Origin: RI-106 sp964496875
Lineage (GTDB): Bacteria > Cyanobacteriota > Vampirovibrionia > Obscuribacterales > Obscuribacteraceae
DNA: 64,000 nt
NCBI GenBank assembly: GCA_964496875.1
Contig: CAZCBH010000010.1
Coordinates: 41,223 to 105,222 of the forward strand
Direction: 5' to 3'
A model generated the notes under the pieces. That model ran no database searches. It saw only the letters and a program-made list of their open reading frames with translations, and was not told the DNA's origin. A program made the translations under genes and the position numbers. Shown piece after piece: positions 36,065 through 45,400 of the stretch (position 1 is its first letter; every line of letters begins with the position of its first letter).

Positions 36065-36245
36065 CCTTGATATCCCTCTGGCTGGAGGAGTCATTTTAAC
36101 CACAGGCCTAGCTTACAGGCCAGGAAGCGAATCGGGCACGGTCTAAACAAGGAATTAATCTAAAGATGCCAGGCTCTACCGGATCTGGCGAGATCAAGAG
36201 AGTAAAATCAGCTTCAACTCTTCGGAATCATAAGAAGGAAAGTCA

Positions 36246-38951
36246 ATGAAATTCAGACCAGCCCTTGCTATTTCCCTTTTACTCTCCCTTTCCGCCGGTT
36301 TGTCTCCCGGCCCTGCCGCTTTGAACTGTGTCTTTTCCGGCTCTATGGCTATAGCGCAGACTTCGGAAAGTCAGGAATTCAGTCGCCTGGACCGATCGGT
36401 AATTCCTGAGAGCTATCGGATTTTTATCGAGCCGGATCTGGAAAATCGCCAGTTCAGTGGAGAAGAGACAATCTTTGTCGATGTGGAGAAAGCCTGCGAT
36501 CGGATTGTTCTCAATCAGAAAGAGCTCGAGATTGCAGAGCCGGAAATCTGCCGGGTCGGCGATTCTCATGGTGACTGGCTCAAACCGGAGATCGAAATCG
36601 ACGAGAAAGGAGATCGGCTGATCCTCAAGTTGAAAGAGAAGCTCAGAAAGGGCAAGTATGAGCTGCGTATGAAGTTTGCTGGCAAACTCAACGACAAACT
36701 GGTCGGATTCTATTATTCTTCCGCTAAAGATAGAGATGGAGAGCCGATTGCCCTGGCATCGACCCAGATGGAGCCGACTGATGCCAGAAGAGTCTTTCCC
36801 TGTTTCGACGAGCCGGATATGAAAGCGAAGTTCAAAATCTCCCTTTCTGTGGACGAGAAATTGACCGCTATATCAAACGCACCTCTTAAATTCGTCAAAG
36901 AGGATAAGCGGGCAGGGAAGCATATCTACACCTTCGAAGAGACTCCCCGGATGTCGACCTATCTGGTCGCTCTCATTGTAGGACCGCTCGAGGCAACCGA
37001 GGCGGTCACCGTCAACGGTGTCAAAATTCGAGTCTGGGCCACCCCGGGCAAAAAGGAAGAATGCCTTTATGCCCGGGGTGTGGCCGAGAAACTGCTGCCA
37101 TTCTTCGAGGATTATTTCGGTGTCAAATATCCCGAAAAGAAGCTCGATCTGATCGCCATTCCGGATTTCGGTCCGGGGGCGATGGAGAATCTAGGAGCGG
37201 TTACTTTTCGCGAAACACGGCTTCTGGTAGACGACAAGACCTCAACCAGCGCCAGGCAGGCGGTGGCTTCGGTGGTGGCACACGAGATGGCTCATATGTG
37301 GTTCGGAGATCTGGTCACCATGAAGTGGTGGGATGACCTCTGGTTGAACGAGGCTTTTGCCACCTGGATGTCGGTGAAAGCGGTGGATTTCTACATGCCC
37401 GAATGGAAAGTCTGGGACGCATTCGTGGCAGAGAGGTCCTATGCCCTGGGTACCGATGCTCTGGATTCCACCAGACCCATCTACGCTCCGGTCAAAGACC
37501 CGGCTGAAGCCGAGGAGATGTTCGACGAAATAACCTACGAGAAAGGTGCCGGCGTCTTGCGGATGATCGAAACTTATCTGGGAGAGGAGACCTATAAAAA
37601 GGGCATTCAAGCTTACATCAGAGAGTTTCAATTCAAGAACGCGTCGGGATCGGACCTCTGGAGTGCATTGTCTAAGGCTTCCGGAAAACCGGTTGGCAAG
37701 ATCATGGAAGGCTGGGTTAAAACTCCGGGCTATCCCCTTGTTTCCATAAAAAGCCAGGGTGACAAGTACAAGCTCGAGCAAGATCGATTTCTTCTTCTGG
37801 GCGGCAAATCCCAGTCGATCTGGCAAATTCCCATAAATTTCAAGACTTTCGAGAAAGGCGATTCGGCGCGTATACCTGAGAAAGGATACCTCATGACCGG
37901 CAGGCGGACTTCTATTAGCGCTGCCAGTCCTTTATTGGTCAATGCTAACGCAGACGGTTATTTCCGGACCTATTACGAGCCGGAGCTGATGAAAGAGCTT
38001 CTTTCCGAGTCGGTTATTCAAAATCTCAATTCCAGAGAGCGTTATCAGTTGCTCTCCGATAGCTGGGCCCTGACCGAGGCCGGGAAACAGCCTGTAACTA
38101 CCTATCTGAATCTGACAGCACTCTATAAGAAGGAGGAAGATCCCACGGTCGCCTCTCTGCTTATACGTCAGCTTCATCACCTGGAACACTTCTTGCCCGA
38201 AGGCGACAGTGAAGCCGAGGCGGTTCGAGAGCGCTATGCCGCTTTTGTGCGGGACAGACTTTCGGCTACGGCGGAGAAACTGGGATGGGATGCCCGGGAG
38301 AAGGACAGTGACCTCACCCAGATTTTGCGTTCCCGTCTGCTTGCCGCTCTGGGCACCATAGGCCAGGATAAGGCGGTTATCGAAGAGGCTCGCAAGCGGT
38401 TTTCCGTCTATCTATCCGATCCCTCCCAGTTGAACCCGAATCTCTACGGTGCCATCGTCGGTATCGCCGCCTATAATGGCGATGCCAGGGATTACGAAGC
38501 TTTATTAGAATGCTGGCGAAACTCGCAATCTGCCGAAGCCAAGATTCGCAACCTGATGGCTCTGGCTGACTTTCGCAATCCGTCTTTGCAGGGCAGGACC
38601 CTCAAGCTCAGTCTCACCGACGAGGTCAAGAGTCAGGACGCTCCGCATCTGGTTACCCATCTGATCTCTACTACCGCAGGCAGATATCGCGGTTGGGATT
38701 TCGTCAAAGCCAACTGGAAGTCCATGGAAGAGCGCTTTCCCGTTCATCTTTTCCCCCGGGTGATCAAAGGCACCACCTCTTTTGTCACTGACCGCGATGC
38801 CGAGAACCTGGCCGCATTTTTGGATGAGCATCCGATTAAATCGGGCAAAAGAGTTGCGGCGAAAGTGCTGGAGAGGGTGAAGCTTAATGCCAGGGTAAAC
38901 GCGTGCTCCTCAAAAGAGCTTATCGCCTGGCTGAAGGCTTTTTCTGGCTAG
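36246..38951 (+). CDS. M1 family metallo-aminopeptidase, exported form
   Basis: This 901-residue zinc aminopeptidase has an N-terminal signal sequence (about 1-38, cleavage near AIAQ), so it likely acts in the periplasm or outside. The substrate motif GAMEN is at 311-315. The zinc ligands are HEMAH at 346-350 with Glu369, and FPCFDEP is conserved near 184-190. The C-terminal domain is the ERAP-like helical superhelix. AAGGAAA lies six bases before the ATG. It is a clear paralog of the cytoplasmic enzyme at 18560. Together they suggest peptide scavenging inside and outside the inner membrane. Confidence 0.94.
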   Translation: MKFRPALAISLLLSLSAGLSPGPAALNCVFSGSMAIAQTSESQEFSRLDRSVIPESYRIFIEPDLENRQFSGEETIFVDVEKACDRIVLNQKELEIAEPEICRVGDSHGDWLKPEIEIDEKGDRLILKLKEKLRKGKYELRMKFAGKLNDKLVGFYYSSAKDRDGEPIALASTQMEPTDARRVFPCFDEPDMKAKFKISLSVDEKLTAISNAPLKFVKEDKRAGKHIYTFEETPRMSTYLVALIVGPLEATEAVTVNGVKIRVWATPGKKEECLYARGVAEKLLPFFEDYFGVKYPEKKLDLIAIPDFGPGAMENLGAVTFRETRLLVDDKTSTSARQAVASVVAHEMAHMWFGDLVTMKWWDDLWLNEAFATWMSVKAVDFYMPEWKVWDAFVAERSYALGTDALDSTRPIYAPVKDPAEAEEMFDEITYEKGAGVLRMIETYLGEETYKKGIQAYIREFQFKNASGSDLWSALSKASGKPVGKIMEGWVKTPGYPLVSIKSQGDKYKLEQDRFLLLGGKSQSIWQIPINFKTFEKGDSARIPEKGYLMTGRRTSISAASPLLVNANADGYFRTYYEPELMKELLSESVIQNLNSRERYQLLSDSWALTEAGKQPVTTYLNLTALYKKEEDPTVASLLIRQLHHLEHFLPEGDSEAEAVRERYAAFVRDRLSATAEKLGWDAREKDSDLTQILRSRLLAALGTIGQDKAVIEEARKRFSVYLSDPSQLNPNLYGAIVGIAAYNGDARDYEALLECWRNSQSAEAKIRNLMALADFRNPSLQGRTLKLSLTDEVKSQDAPHLVTHLISTTAGRYRGWDFVKANWKSMEERFPVHLFPRVIKGTTSFVTDRDAENLAAFLDEHPIKSGKRVAAKVLERVKLNARVNACSSKELIAWLKAFSG

Positions 38952-39029
38952 TATCGAGAGTATCTTTGACATATTCCGGATCTCCGCTAAATTGGTAGTA
39001 TAGGTAGCCAGTTGGTAAGAACCCGGACA

Positions 39030-40013
39030 ATGCCACCAGAAAAGATAGATCCCACTGTCGTAAGACCATCGCGAGCGCTCGTTTTGAGCGGCGGTGGAGG
39101 CAGGGGCGCTTATGAAGTCGGTGTCATGAAAGCTTATTCTGAACGTGATTTCGCCTTCGACTGGATAATAGGAACCAGTATCGGTGCCATCAATGCCACT
39201 CTTTTTGCCCAGGGCGATCTGACCATTCTCGAAGAGGTCTGGAGCAAGATAACCAGCCAACATGTTTATAAACTTCCCAGTCCTCAGCATCTGCGGCGGG
39301 TCTTTTTCGGTCAGCGCCTGGGTTTTCTCGATACCTCCCCTCTGGAGGAGATGCTCAACCGTTATGTCGACATAGAGCGCTTTCGGGCTTCACCAAGCCA
39401 AATTGGCATAGTCACCACCGATCTCTGCAGTCTTGAAACCAAGGTGTTTTTCAAGCATGATATCGAGACCAAAGAGCAACTGGTAGACATTCTGATGGCT
39501 TCATCGGCGGTTCCACTGCTCTTCCCTCCCAGGCGATTGAATGGTGAGGGCTGTTGGATGGATGGCGGACTGGCCACCAATACACCCATTCAGGAAGCTA
39601 TCAATCTCGGTGCCAGAGAAGTGTACGCGGTTCTCGTCGAGCCTGATCCGGTCGATGAATGTCCTGCTTCTCTTCCCAAGTTGATTGCCAGGATTATAGA
39701 AATGCTGCTCGATCAATCGGCTCGCAGTGGTATCACACATGTCAGTTTTTTCAATCGTAGACATCGTCTTAATGAATTAGCCCGAGAGGTGGAAGAGAGC
39801 TGGTGTCGGCTCGAGGGGCCCGGTAAAAACGGTTCTGATCTCGACGAGATTCGCTCCACTTTAGAGAACGTTGAAAGGGTGAGACTCTTTCTGGTAAAAC
39901 CGCCGGCAAGGCGCGTGGGTTCACTGCTAGAGATTGATCCGAGTGCTTCTAAATGGCTGCTCCGTATGGGCTATGAAGACGCGATCAAGAGCTGCGTTCA
40001 TATCGAAAGTTGA
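39030..40013 (+). CDS. Patatin-like phospholipase
   Basis: The start is the ATG at 39030; the frame could begin at TTG 39012 but that adds only six residues. The 327-residue product has the patatin oxyanion loop GGGGRGAY (21-28), the nucleophile elbow GTSIG with Ser50, and the DGG motif with catalytic Asp178. The usual short ASSAVPLLFPP stretch precedes the DGG. The family includes lipid acyl hydrolases acting on phospholipids, such as RssA/YjjU-like bacterial proteins. No signal peptide is present, so an inner membrane or cytoplasmic substrate is likely. It converges on the TPR lipoprotein gene, ten bases apart. Confidence 0.9.
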   Translation: MPPEKIDPTVVRPSRALVLSGGGGRGAYEVGVMKAYSERDFAFDWIIGTSIGAINATLFAQGDLTILEEVWSKITSQHVYKLPSPQHLRRVFFGQRLGFLDTSPLEEMLNRYVDIERFRASPSQIGIVTTDLCSLETKVFFKHDIETKEQLVDILMASSAVPLLFPPRRLNGEGCWMDGGLATNTPIQEAINLGAREVYAVLVEPDPVDECPASLPKLIARIIEMLLDQSARSGITHVSFFNRRHRLNELAREVEESWCRLEGPGKNGSDLDEIRSTLENVERVRLFLVKPPARRVGSLLEIDPSASKWLLRMGYEDAIKSCVHIES

Positions 40014-40023
40014 TAGATGTTGA

Positions 40024-40728
40024 TTAGTCTTCCTTGATATCGTATCTGGTTATGTCGTCTTTGATCTTATAACCCAGCTTTATGGCGCGCTCACGATCCT
40101 TCCTTGCCCTTGCAGGCAGAGAGAGGCTCTCGTAAAGACCGGCGCGAATATGGAAAGGCAGAGGATTTTCCGGATCCAACCCGATTGCTTTCTTCAGATC
40201 TTTCAGGGCTGCATCACTCTCTTCGTTTTTTATCTCTATCAAAGCTCTATAACAATACCAGGTCGATTGTGCAGGTTCTAATTGAAGGGCTCTATCTACA
40301 TCTGCTCTAGCTTTTTCCGACTCCTCTAGATAAGAGTAAGCCAGACCCCGGTTTGCAAGTAGGAATGCCTCTTTGAAATAGGGATTCTTGCTGAGGTGCC
40401 GGTTGATGCTGGCGATGCTGAAGCTTTCGGTCTGTCGATATTTGAAAGCTAGATTGAAGTCATCTATGGCTTCTTTGAATTTCCCCAGTTTGCAATAGCC
40501 GTAGCCTCTCAGTGTATAGAGCCCGGAATTTCTGTATCTCTCCAGGCCCTCACCAAGACTGGCAGTTGCTTTGCGATAGTCTCCCTCGGCTATGCTTGTC
40601 ACTGCTCTGCCGTAGTAATAGCCGACCTCGCTTCTCTCGAAAACATCCACTCGTCCGGATCCGGCTTCGGAACAGGCTGTCAGAAGCGATATTACAGGCA
40701 GTATCAAAATCAGGACTCTGACCAACAT
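40024..40728 (-). CDS. TPR lipoprotein
   Basis: The 234-residue product has an N-terminal signal with lipobox LTAC, Cys19 being the probable lipidated residue. It is followed by tetratricopeptide repeats from about 38 to 215. Units include YYGRAVTSIAEGDYRKATASLGEGLERY, LANRGLAYSYLEESEKARADVDRAL and YCYRALIEIKNEESDAALKDLKKAIGLDPEN. The +2 residue after Cys is Ser, which in E. coli would allow sorting to the outer membrane. It resembles NlpI-like TPR lipoproteins in plan, but I do not claim orthology. It is a monocistronic minus-strand gene. Confidence 0.88.
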   Translation of the reverse strand: MLVRVLILILPVISLLTACSEAGSGRVDVFERSEVGYYYGRAVTSIAEGDYRKATASLGEGLERYRNSGLYTLRGYGYCKLGKFKEAIDDFNLAFKYRQTESFSIASINRHLSKNPYFKEAFLLANRGLAYSYLEESEKARADVDRALQLEPAQSTWYCYRALIEIKNEESDAALKDLKKAIGLDPENPLPFHIRAGLYESLSLPARARKDRERAIKLGYKIKDDITRYDIKED

Positions 40729-40913
40729 GGATTCAGCTGAGGTTTCCGAACCAGGGATAACAAAGGATACCGCATCGGGGACTCTTAGATTAGAAATTTC
40801 TTCTCTTTACAGTGCTTTTCGTATAATTCCCCTTTCAGAAACACCTCTTTACAATTATAGTTCTGTATATCATATGGAAGCACGACGAAAGACGGCGGTA
40901 TGAGGTCCTGAAT

Positions 40914-41540
40914 ATGCATCCATTCTGGATTCAAAAGATTGAAGAGCAGCGTAAGGGCGCGGTGACCAAATTCTGGATCACTATGATCCTGGTGGTGCTT
41001 GTGCCGCTCATGTTGATCTTTCGCTCGGACTGCTTTCTGATTCTGGCTATGTTCTGCTTCGGTGGAGCGGCTTTGAGGCTCTACTGGGGCGAACAGAAAC
41101 AGATAGTCGATTTTGCCCAGGGGGCAAGGGCCCAGGCTGATGCCCTGACCGAGTATCGTCTCGGCACCGGAGTCTACGAAGGCGGCCAGCGATCCTATGC
41201 CGCGCCGCATCCTGAGATGGTAGATGAGCACGGCAATCTCCTCGAAGCCGAGCACATTCCGTTAAGTTCCGGCATGGGCGATGCGGTCGAAATCTCTGGG
41301 CAGGGGCAGGAACAAGACCAGGAACAGTTCTCGGCTGAGAACTTCTTCAATGTCGAGTTGGAGAACGGTCGTCCTCTGTCCGAAATGGAAAAGGCTAAAT
41401 CGAAAAAGAGTCGCAAACAATACGCTTCGGCTGACGACATGCAACTGGAGGATCCCCAGAGCCATCCCCGGCAGCATCCTTTTCAGAATTCCCGCAACCT
41501 TCAGCCCCGTCAGTCTCAGGATGTTGAGAGCTTGAGTTGA
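40914..41540 (+). CDS. Small membrane protein with disordered tail
   Basis: The 208-residue product has two adjacent hydrophobic helices (about 19-36 and 40-57), so both ends are probably cytoplasmic. A short helical stretch with EQKQIVDFAQGARAQADAL follows, then a long polar tail rich in Gln, Glu, Ser, Lys and Pro. The tail has no motif and looks disordered. GAGGT seven bases before the ATG supports the start. It lies in divergent orientation to the TPR lipoprotein and converges on the WG-repeat gene. No family is recognised. Confidence 0.72.
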   Translation: MHPFWIQKIEEQRKGAVTKFWITMILVVLVPLMLIFRSDCFLILAMFCFGGAALRLYWGEQKQIVDFAQGARAQADALTEYRLGTGVYEGGQRSYAAPHPEMVDEHGNLLEAEHIPLSSGMGDAVEISGQGQEQDQEQFSAENFFNVELENGRPLSEMEKAKSKKSRKQYASADDMQLEDPQSHPRQHPFQNSRNLQPRQSQDVESLS

Positions 41541-41574
41541 TATCCGGTAAGTGATACTGAAGGTAGTGTCAGCT

Positions 41575-42552
41575 TCAATCGGAAGAAACACAGACAGCAG
41601 CATAACCACCCGAGAAGGGTTGGGCATCGACATATTTGTAGGGGATGATCAGTTTGCCTTTATTGTCGATAAATCCTATCTTGGTCAATTTTTTGACGAT
41701 TGCTCTTTTTTCAGAAAACTTTTCCGCTCTCAGAAAGGCCGGCGTTATGACAATTTGGCCTTTGCGATCGGCGTAACCCCACTTGTTGCCCTTTTTATAC
41801 GGGGCAAGACCATCCGAATAAATGGACTTTGATTCGGTCTGATCTCTAACCTGGAAATAGTCGTTGGCGTCGAGAATACCGAACTGTCCATCTAGAAAGA
41901 CCTCGGAGACTCCATCGGCAAAAGAGGTGACGGTATCGTATTTGGGCTCAATCTGCATCTTGCCGGTGGTATTGACGAAGCCCCACTTCCCTTCTACCAG
42001 TACCGCGGCAAGACCATCGGAGAATGGCTTGACGTCTTCATATTGCGGCTTCATTACCAGATTGCCGGTTTTGTCTATAAAGCCCCAGAGACCGCTTTCC
42101 TTAACCGGTGCCAGTCCGCCTGCAAATCCCCGCGCTTCTTCGAAAGAAGGCTCTACAGTTGTCGCACCACTCTTGTCTATATAGCCCCACTTGCCGCCTT
42201 TCATGCGAACCGGAGCCAGACCGTCGGTAAAATCGCCGGCAGAATAGTATTGAGGTTTGATCAGCATCTGTCCCTGAGGATCTATATAGCCCCAGAGATT
42301 GTCTTTTTTGACTGCGGCAAGGCCATCGGAAAAGGAACGAGCTTTTTGATAGGTGGGCTCCACTATAAGTCTGCCGTACCAGTCTATAAAGCCCCATTTT
42401 TGAGTAGCTTCTATCGGATCTGTTTCTATGAGATTGGCATCAATAGTAGTGTCAGATTTCTGACCGCAACCAGTCAGCATTAGAACAGCGATAGAAATAA
42501 GTATGGTGGCGTGGAATCTCATAGTCTTTATCTTAAACTCAAACTTAATCAT
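41575..42552 (-). CDS. WG-repeat lipoprotein
   Basis: From the ATG at 42552 the product has 325 residues and a lipobox LTGC with Cys29; a frame open to 42666 would hide the signal. The rest is about eight WG (KWG) repeats of about 33 residues each. Typical units are WGYIDPQGQMLIKPQYYSA, WGFIDKTGNLVMKPQYEDV and WGFVNTTGKMQIEPKYD. WG repeats form beta structures often used for binding and are common in bacterial surface proteins. The gene lies 40 bases after the Ser/Thr kinase gene on the same strand, so the two are probably co-transcribed. A link between kinase and surface protein is inferred. Confidence 0.9.
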   Translation of the reverse strand: MIKFEFKIKTMRFHATILISIAVLMLTGCGQKSDTTIDANLIETDPIEATQKWGFIDWYGRLIVEPTYQKARSFSDGLAAVKKDNLWGYIDPQGQMLIKPQYYSAGDFTDGLAPVRMKGGKWGYIDKSGATTVEPSFEEARGFAGGLAPVKESGLWGFIDKTGNLVMKPQYEDVKPFSDGLAAVLVEGKWGFVNTTGKMQIEPKYDTVTSFADGVSEVFLDGQFGILDANDYFQVRDQTESKSIYSDGLAPYKKGNKWGYADRKGQIVITPAFLRAEKFSEKRAIVKKLTKIGFIDNKGKLIIPYKYVDAQPFSGGYAAVCVSSD

Positions 42553-42592
42553 AGTGTTCCCGGTGTTCTCGAATGCTCTAGTTAATCTTTCC

Positions 42593-45268
42593 CTATAACT
42601 CATCGATCTCTTTTTGAATCTCGGCCATTTTTTCTTTATCGCCGCTATGATCCAGATATCTGGCATATGTAGAGAAGATTTTTAGTTTAGCCGCCCGGTC
42701 TAAAGAGCCTACTAAATTATCGGACCTGATCAGCTCGACCGGTTTTTCCGCCAGGGACTTCGCCCGTTTGTAATCGTTGGTCAGCATGTATGTGTGGGCC
42801 AGGGCGCTGGAAATCTGCGCTGTCTTGGCACCTTCGAAGCCATAAAAAGACTGAGCCAGCGAAAGAGCGTCTTCCAGGTATTTGGTCGACATCTTGAGGT
42901 CCTGGTTCTCGCGATGATATTCGGCAAGCAGCAGCATGTCTTCGATGACACCATTGGTTTTGCCGGACATCTTGTCCACATGCTCCACCATCTCGTAGAG
43001 CTCTTTTATCTTCTCGGTCTTTTGCTGCGAGCGATACATACGGGCGAGGTTGCCCACGAGATTGAGTACTTTGTTCTCTTCCCGGGCAGGTGAGCGCAAC
43101 ATGGCGACCAGGGCGTTCAAATAGCAGGCTTCGGCTTTTGGGTCGTTTTTCCTGATTCTGGAGCTGTACATGTCACCCAGACCGCGATTGGCATCGGCTC
43201 TCAGAAGGAGCGCCTGCTCGGTGGGCTCCTTCAGCTCGACGAGGATATTCAACGCCTCCTCATATCTCTTTATCGCTTTGTCCGCTTCATCGGACATTCT
43301 CAGGGCATCGGCAAGGAGGATGAAGGTCCTTGCCCTGAGGGTCTCAGGTACTTCGGAGGAGCGTTCCAGAGAGGCGGCGGCGGCGTTCAGAGTGGAAAGA
43401 GCCTTGGGCACTTGATTTTGAGCCAGATATATTTCGGCCAGCTCGCATTTGGCTTCAGCAGCCTGGGGGCTGGTCGGTCTATAGGTGTTGCGAGCGATGC
43501 CCAGAGCCTCTATAGCGTTCTCTTTCGCCTGATCGAGCTCTCCGAGCCGTCGATTGACATCGGCCAGGGCTTCTAGAGTGGGAAAAAGACCGGCGCTTGC
43601 TCTTCCGGCTGCATTCTTGCGCAATTCAATCGCCTCTTCCAGCTTCTTTTTAACGTCGAGATATTTCTCGTTGTGGTTATCTTTGAGGTCGAGGATGGCT
43701 AGATTGTCCACCAGGTTGTTTATCACCAGGCTGTTTTCGGGAAGCCCTTCTCGGGCAAGCACAATCGTTTTCTCCAGTAGTGTCCTGGCCCGGTCCCACA
43801 TGCCGGCGTCCATATAACTCACCGCGATGTCATTGAGTTGATAGCAGTAATCCTCTATTTGATCTTTGTCAGCATCGGTACTTGCAATCAGATTACGAAG
43901 GCTGGCGAGACCCTTTTGCTCTCCTTTGAAAACATCTTTCTTGTCTGCTTCTTCCAGAGCTATGAGCCGGTCCAAGAGCTGGTCTGCCGCCTTGTATCTA
44001 CCGGTCATGCGATAGAGGTCTATAACCCTTATAAGAGATGGCGAGACCCACTCTTTCCTCTCTCCGTCGGCAATATTCAGCGCTTCCACCGAAGCAGTCT
44101 CGGCTTTGTCGAATTCGAGCCTGGCTACGGCATTGTCATAGACTCTCACGGCATGATGGTATCTGCGGTCAGCGGGCTCTATGAAGCGGACGATTTTGTC
44201 TTTGAAGGTGTACGCACCGCCACCTATGATAAGAGCGGTGAGGACGGCTACGACTACCGGATTGACGCCTTTGCCCCGTTCGGCATGTTTGCGAATCTGT
44301 TTCTCTTGCCAGGCATGGACGGCGTTTGCTACCGATCCCCGGGGGGTGTAGGAGCCGACTTGTTCCAGAGCATCAATTACCTGTTGCATAGACTGGAAGC
44401 GATGTTTGGGATTTTTGGCCATGCATTTGAAAATGATGGACTCGAGCTGAGTACCATCTTTGAACTCCGGTCTCAACTCCGCCAGGGGCTTTGGCTTCTC
44501 GTGGGTCTGCATGTGGAAAGTTTCGTAGACATTACCGCCTATCAAGGGCGGCTGACCGGTGAGCGCCTCATACATCAGGCAACCAAGAGAATAGATATCG
44601 GAGCGCAGGTCGATGGTTTTGGCCATGCACTGCTCGGGACTCATATAGAGTGGGCTGCCGACGATCTCTCCTGTCTGGGTAAGACCGAGATCGGTCAGGG
44701 TGTCGGTGTCACTCGGGATCAACTTGGCAATACCGAAGTCCAGAATCTTCACATAATCGGCATCTCCGCCTTTTTCCACCAGGGCGATATTGCTTGGTTT
44801 CAGATCCCGGTGCACTATCCCTTGTTTGTGAGCATAGCCCAGGGCGTCACAGATCTCGGTGAAGATTTTGATGGCGCGACGAACAGTGAGCTTGCCCCTC
44901 TCGTCGAGGGTTTCAGATAGATTTTTGCCTTCCATGTACTCCATGACGATGCAATGCCGGTCAGCTTCGTCGGTGAAGAAGTCGTATAGTTTGATGATGT
45001 GCTTGTGGCGAAGATTACGATAGGTCTTGGCTTCTTGAAAAAATCGTTTTACCCTGGTCTCGTCCGAGAGCAGTTCGGAGTGCAGCACCTTGACGGCAAC
45101 GGTGGCACCGGTTCTCGAATCCAGCGCTTTGTAGACATTGCTCATTCCGCCTCTGCCCAGATAAGAGACGGTGCGATAACGGTTTTTGAGCACAGTACCG
45201 ATTACCAGCGCGTCCGAACGCGCTTTTTTGTGGGTACCGGTAGATCGCTGATTTTGCGAGGAGGTCAT
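42593..45268 (-). CDS. Ser/Thr protein kinase with extracytoplasmic TPR region
   Basis: This 891-residue protein carries an N-terminal Hanks kinase domain with glycine loop GRGGMSNV (38-45), Lys60, HRDLKPSN from 153 and DFG at 177-179. SPLYMSPEQC follows. All catalytic residues are present, so it should be active. One membrane helix lies at about 336-354. The C-terminal 530 residues are TPR units (for example ARTLLEKTIVLAREG and YEEALNILVELKEP), predicted outside the cytoplasm. The plan suggests a sensor that binds an external protein and phosphorylates internal targets. A weak AAGCCG/CGGCTT hairpin lies upstream at 45292-45309. It is followed by the WG-repeat lipoprotein gene. Confidence 0.95.
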   Translation of the reverse strand: MTSSQNQRSTGTHKKARSDALVIGTVLKNRYRTVSYLGRGGMSNVYKALDSRTGATVAVKVLHSELLSDETRVKRFFQEAKTYRNLRHKHIIKLYDFFTDEADRHCIVMEYMEGKNLSETLDERGKLTVRRAIKIFTEICDALGYAHKQGIVHRDLKPSNIALVEKGGDADYVKILDFGIAKLIPSDTDTLTDLGLTQTGEIVGSPLYMSPEQCMAKTIDLRSDIYSLGCLMYEALTGQPPLIGGNVYETFHMQTHEKPKPLAELRPEFKDGTQLESIIFKCMAKNPKHRFQSMQQVIDALEQVGSYTPRGSVANAVHAWQEKQIRKHAERGKGVNPVVVAVLTALIIGGGAYTFKDKIVRFIEPADRRYHHAVRVYDNAVARLEFDKAETASVEALNIADGERKEWVSPSLIRVIDLYRMTGRYKAADQLLDRLIALEEADKKDVFKGEQKGLASLRNLIASTDADKDQIEDYCYQLNDIAVSYMDAGMWDRARTLLEKTIVLAREGLPENSLVINNLVDNLAILDLKDNHNEKYLDVKKKLEEAIELRKNAAGRASAGLFPTLEALADVNRRLGELDQAKENAIEALGIARNTYRPTSPQAAEAKCELAEIYLAQNQVPKALSTLNAAAASLERSSEVPETLRARTFILLADALRMSDEADKAIKRYEEALNILVELKEPTEQALLLRADANRGLGDMYSSRIRKNDPKAEACYLNALVAMLRSPAREENKVLNLVGNLARMYRSQQKTEKIKELYEMVEHVDKMSGKTNGVIEDMLLLAEYHRENQDLKMSTKYLEDALSLAQSFYGFEGAKTAQISSALAHTYMLTNDYKRAKSLAEKPVELIRSDNLVGSLDRAAKLKIFSTYARYLDHSGDKEKMAEIQKEIDEL

Positions 45269-45400
45269 TTCTGGAGCGGGGTAAGTCAGGGAAGCCGATT
45301 TACCGGCTTTATGGTCTTCTATCTACAATCTGCCCAGAATTCTTATTATTAATAAAACACATGGCTTATAAGAAACTTTCCAGAAAGCTTCGCCAGAATC

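Noticed and set aside
43838..44920. 360-codon open frame opposite the Ser/Thr kinase gene
   Set aside because: It is antisense to the conserved kinase and TPR code, and its translation lacks any motif.
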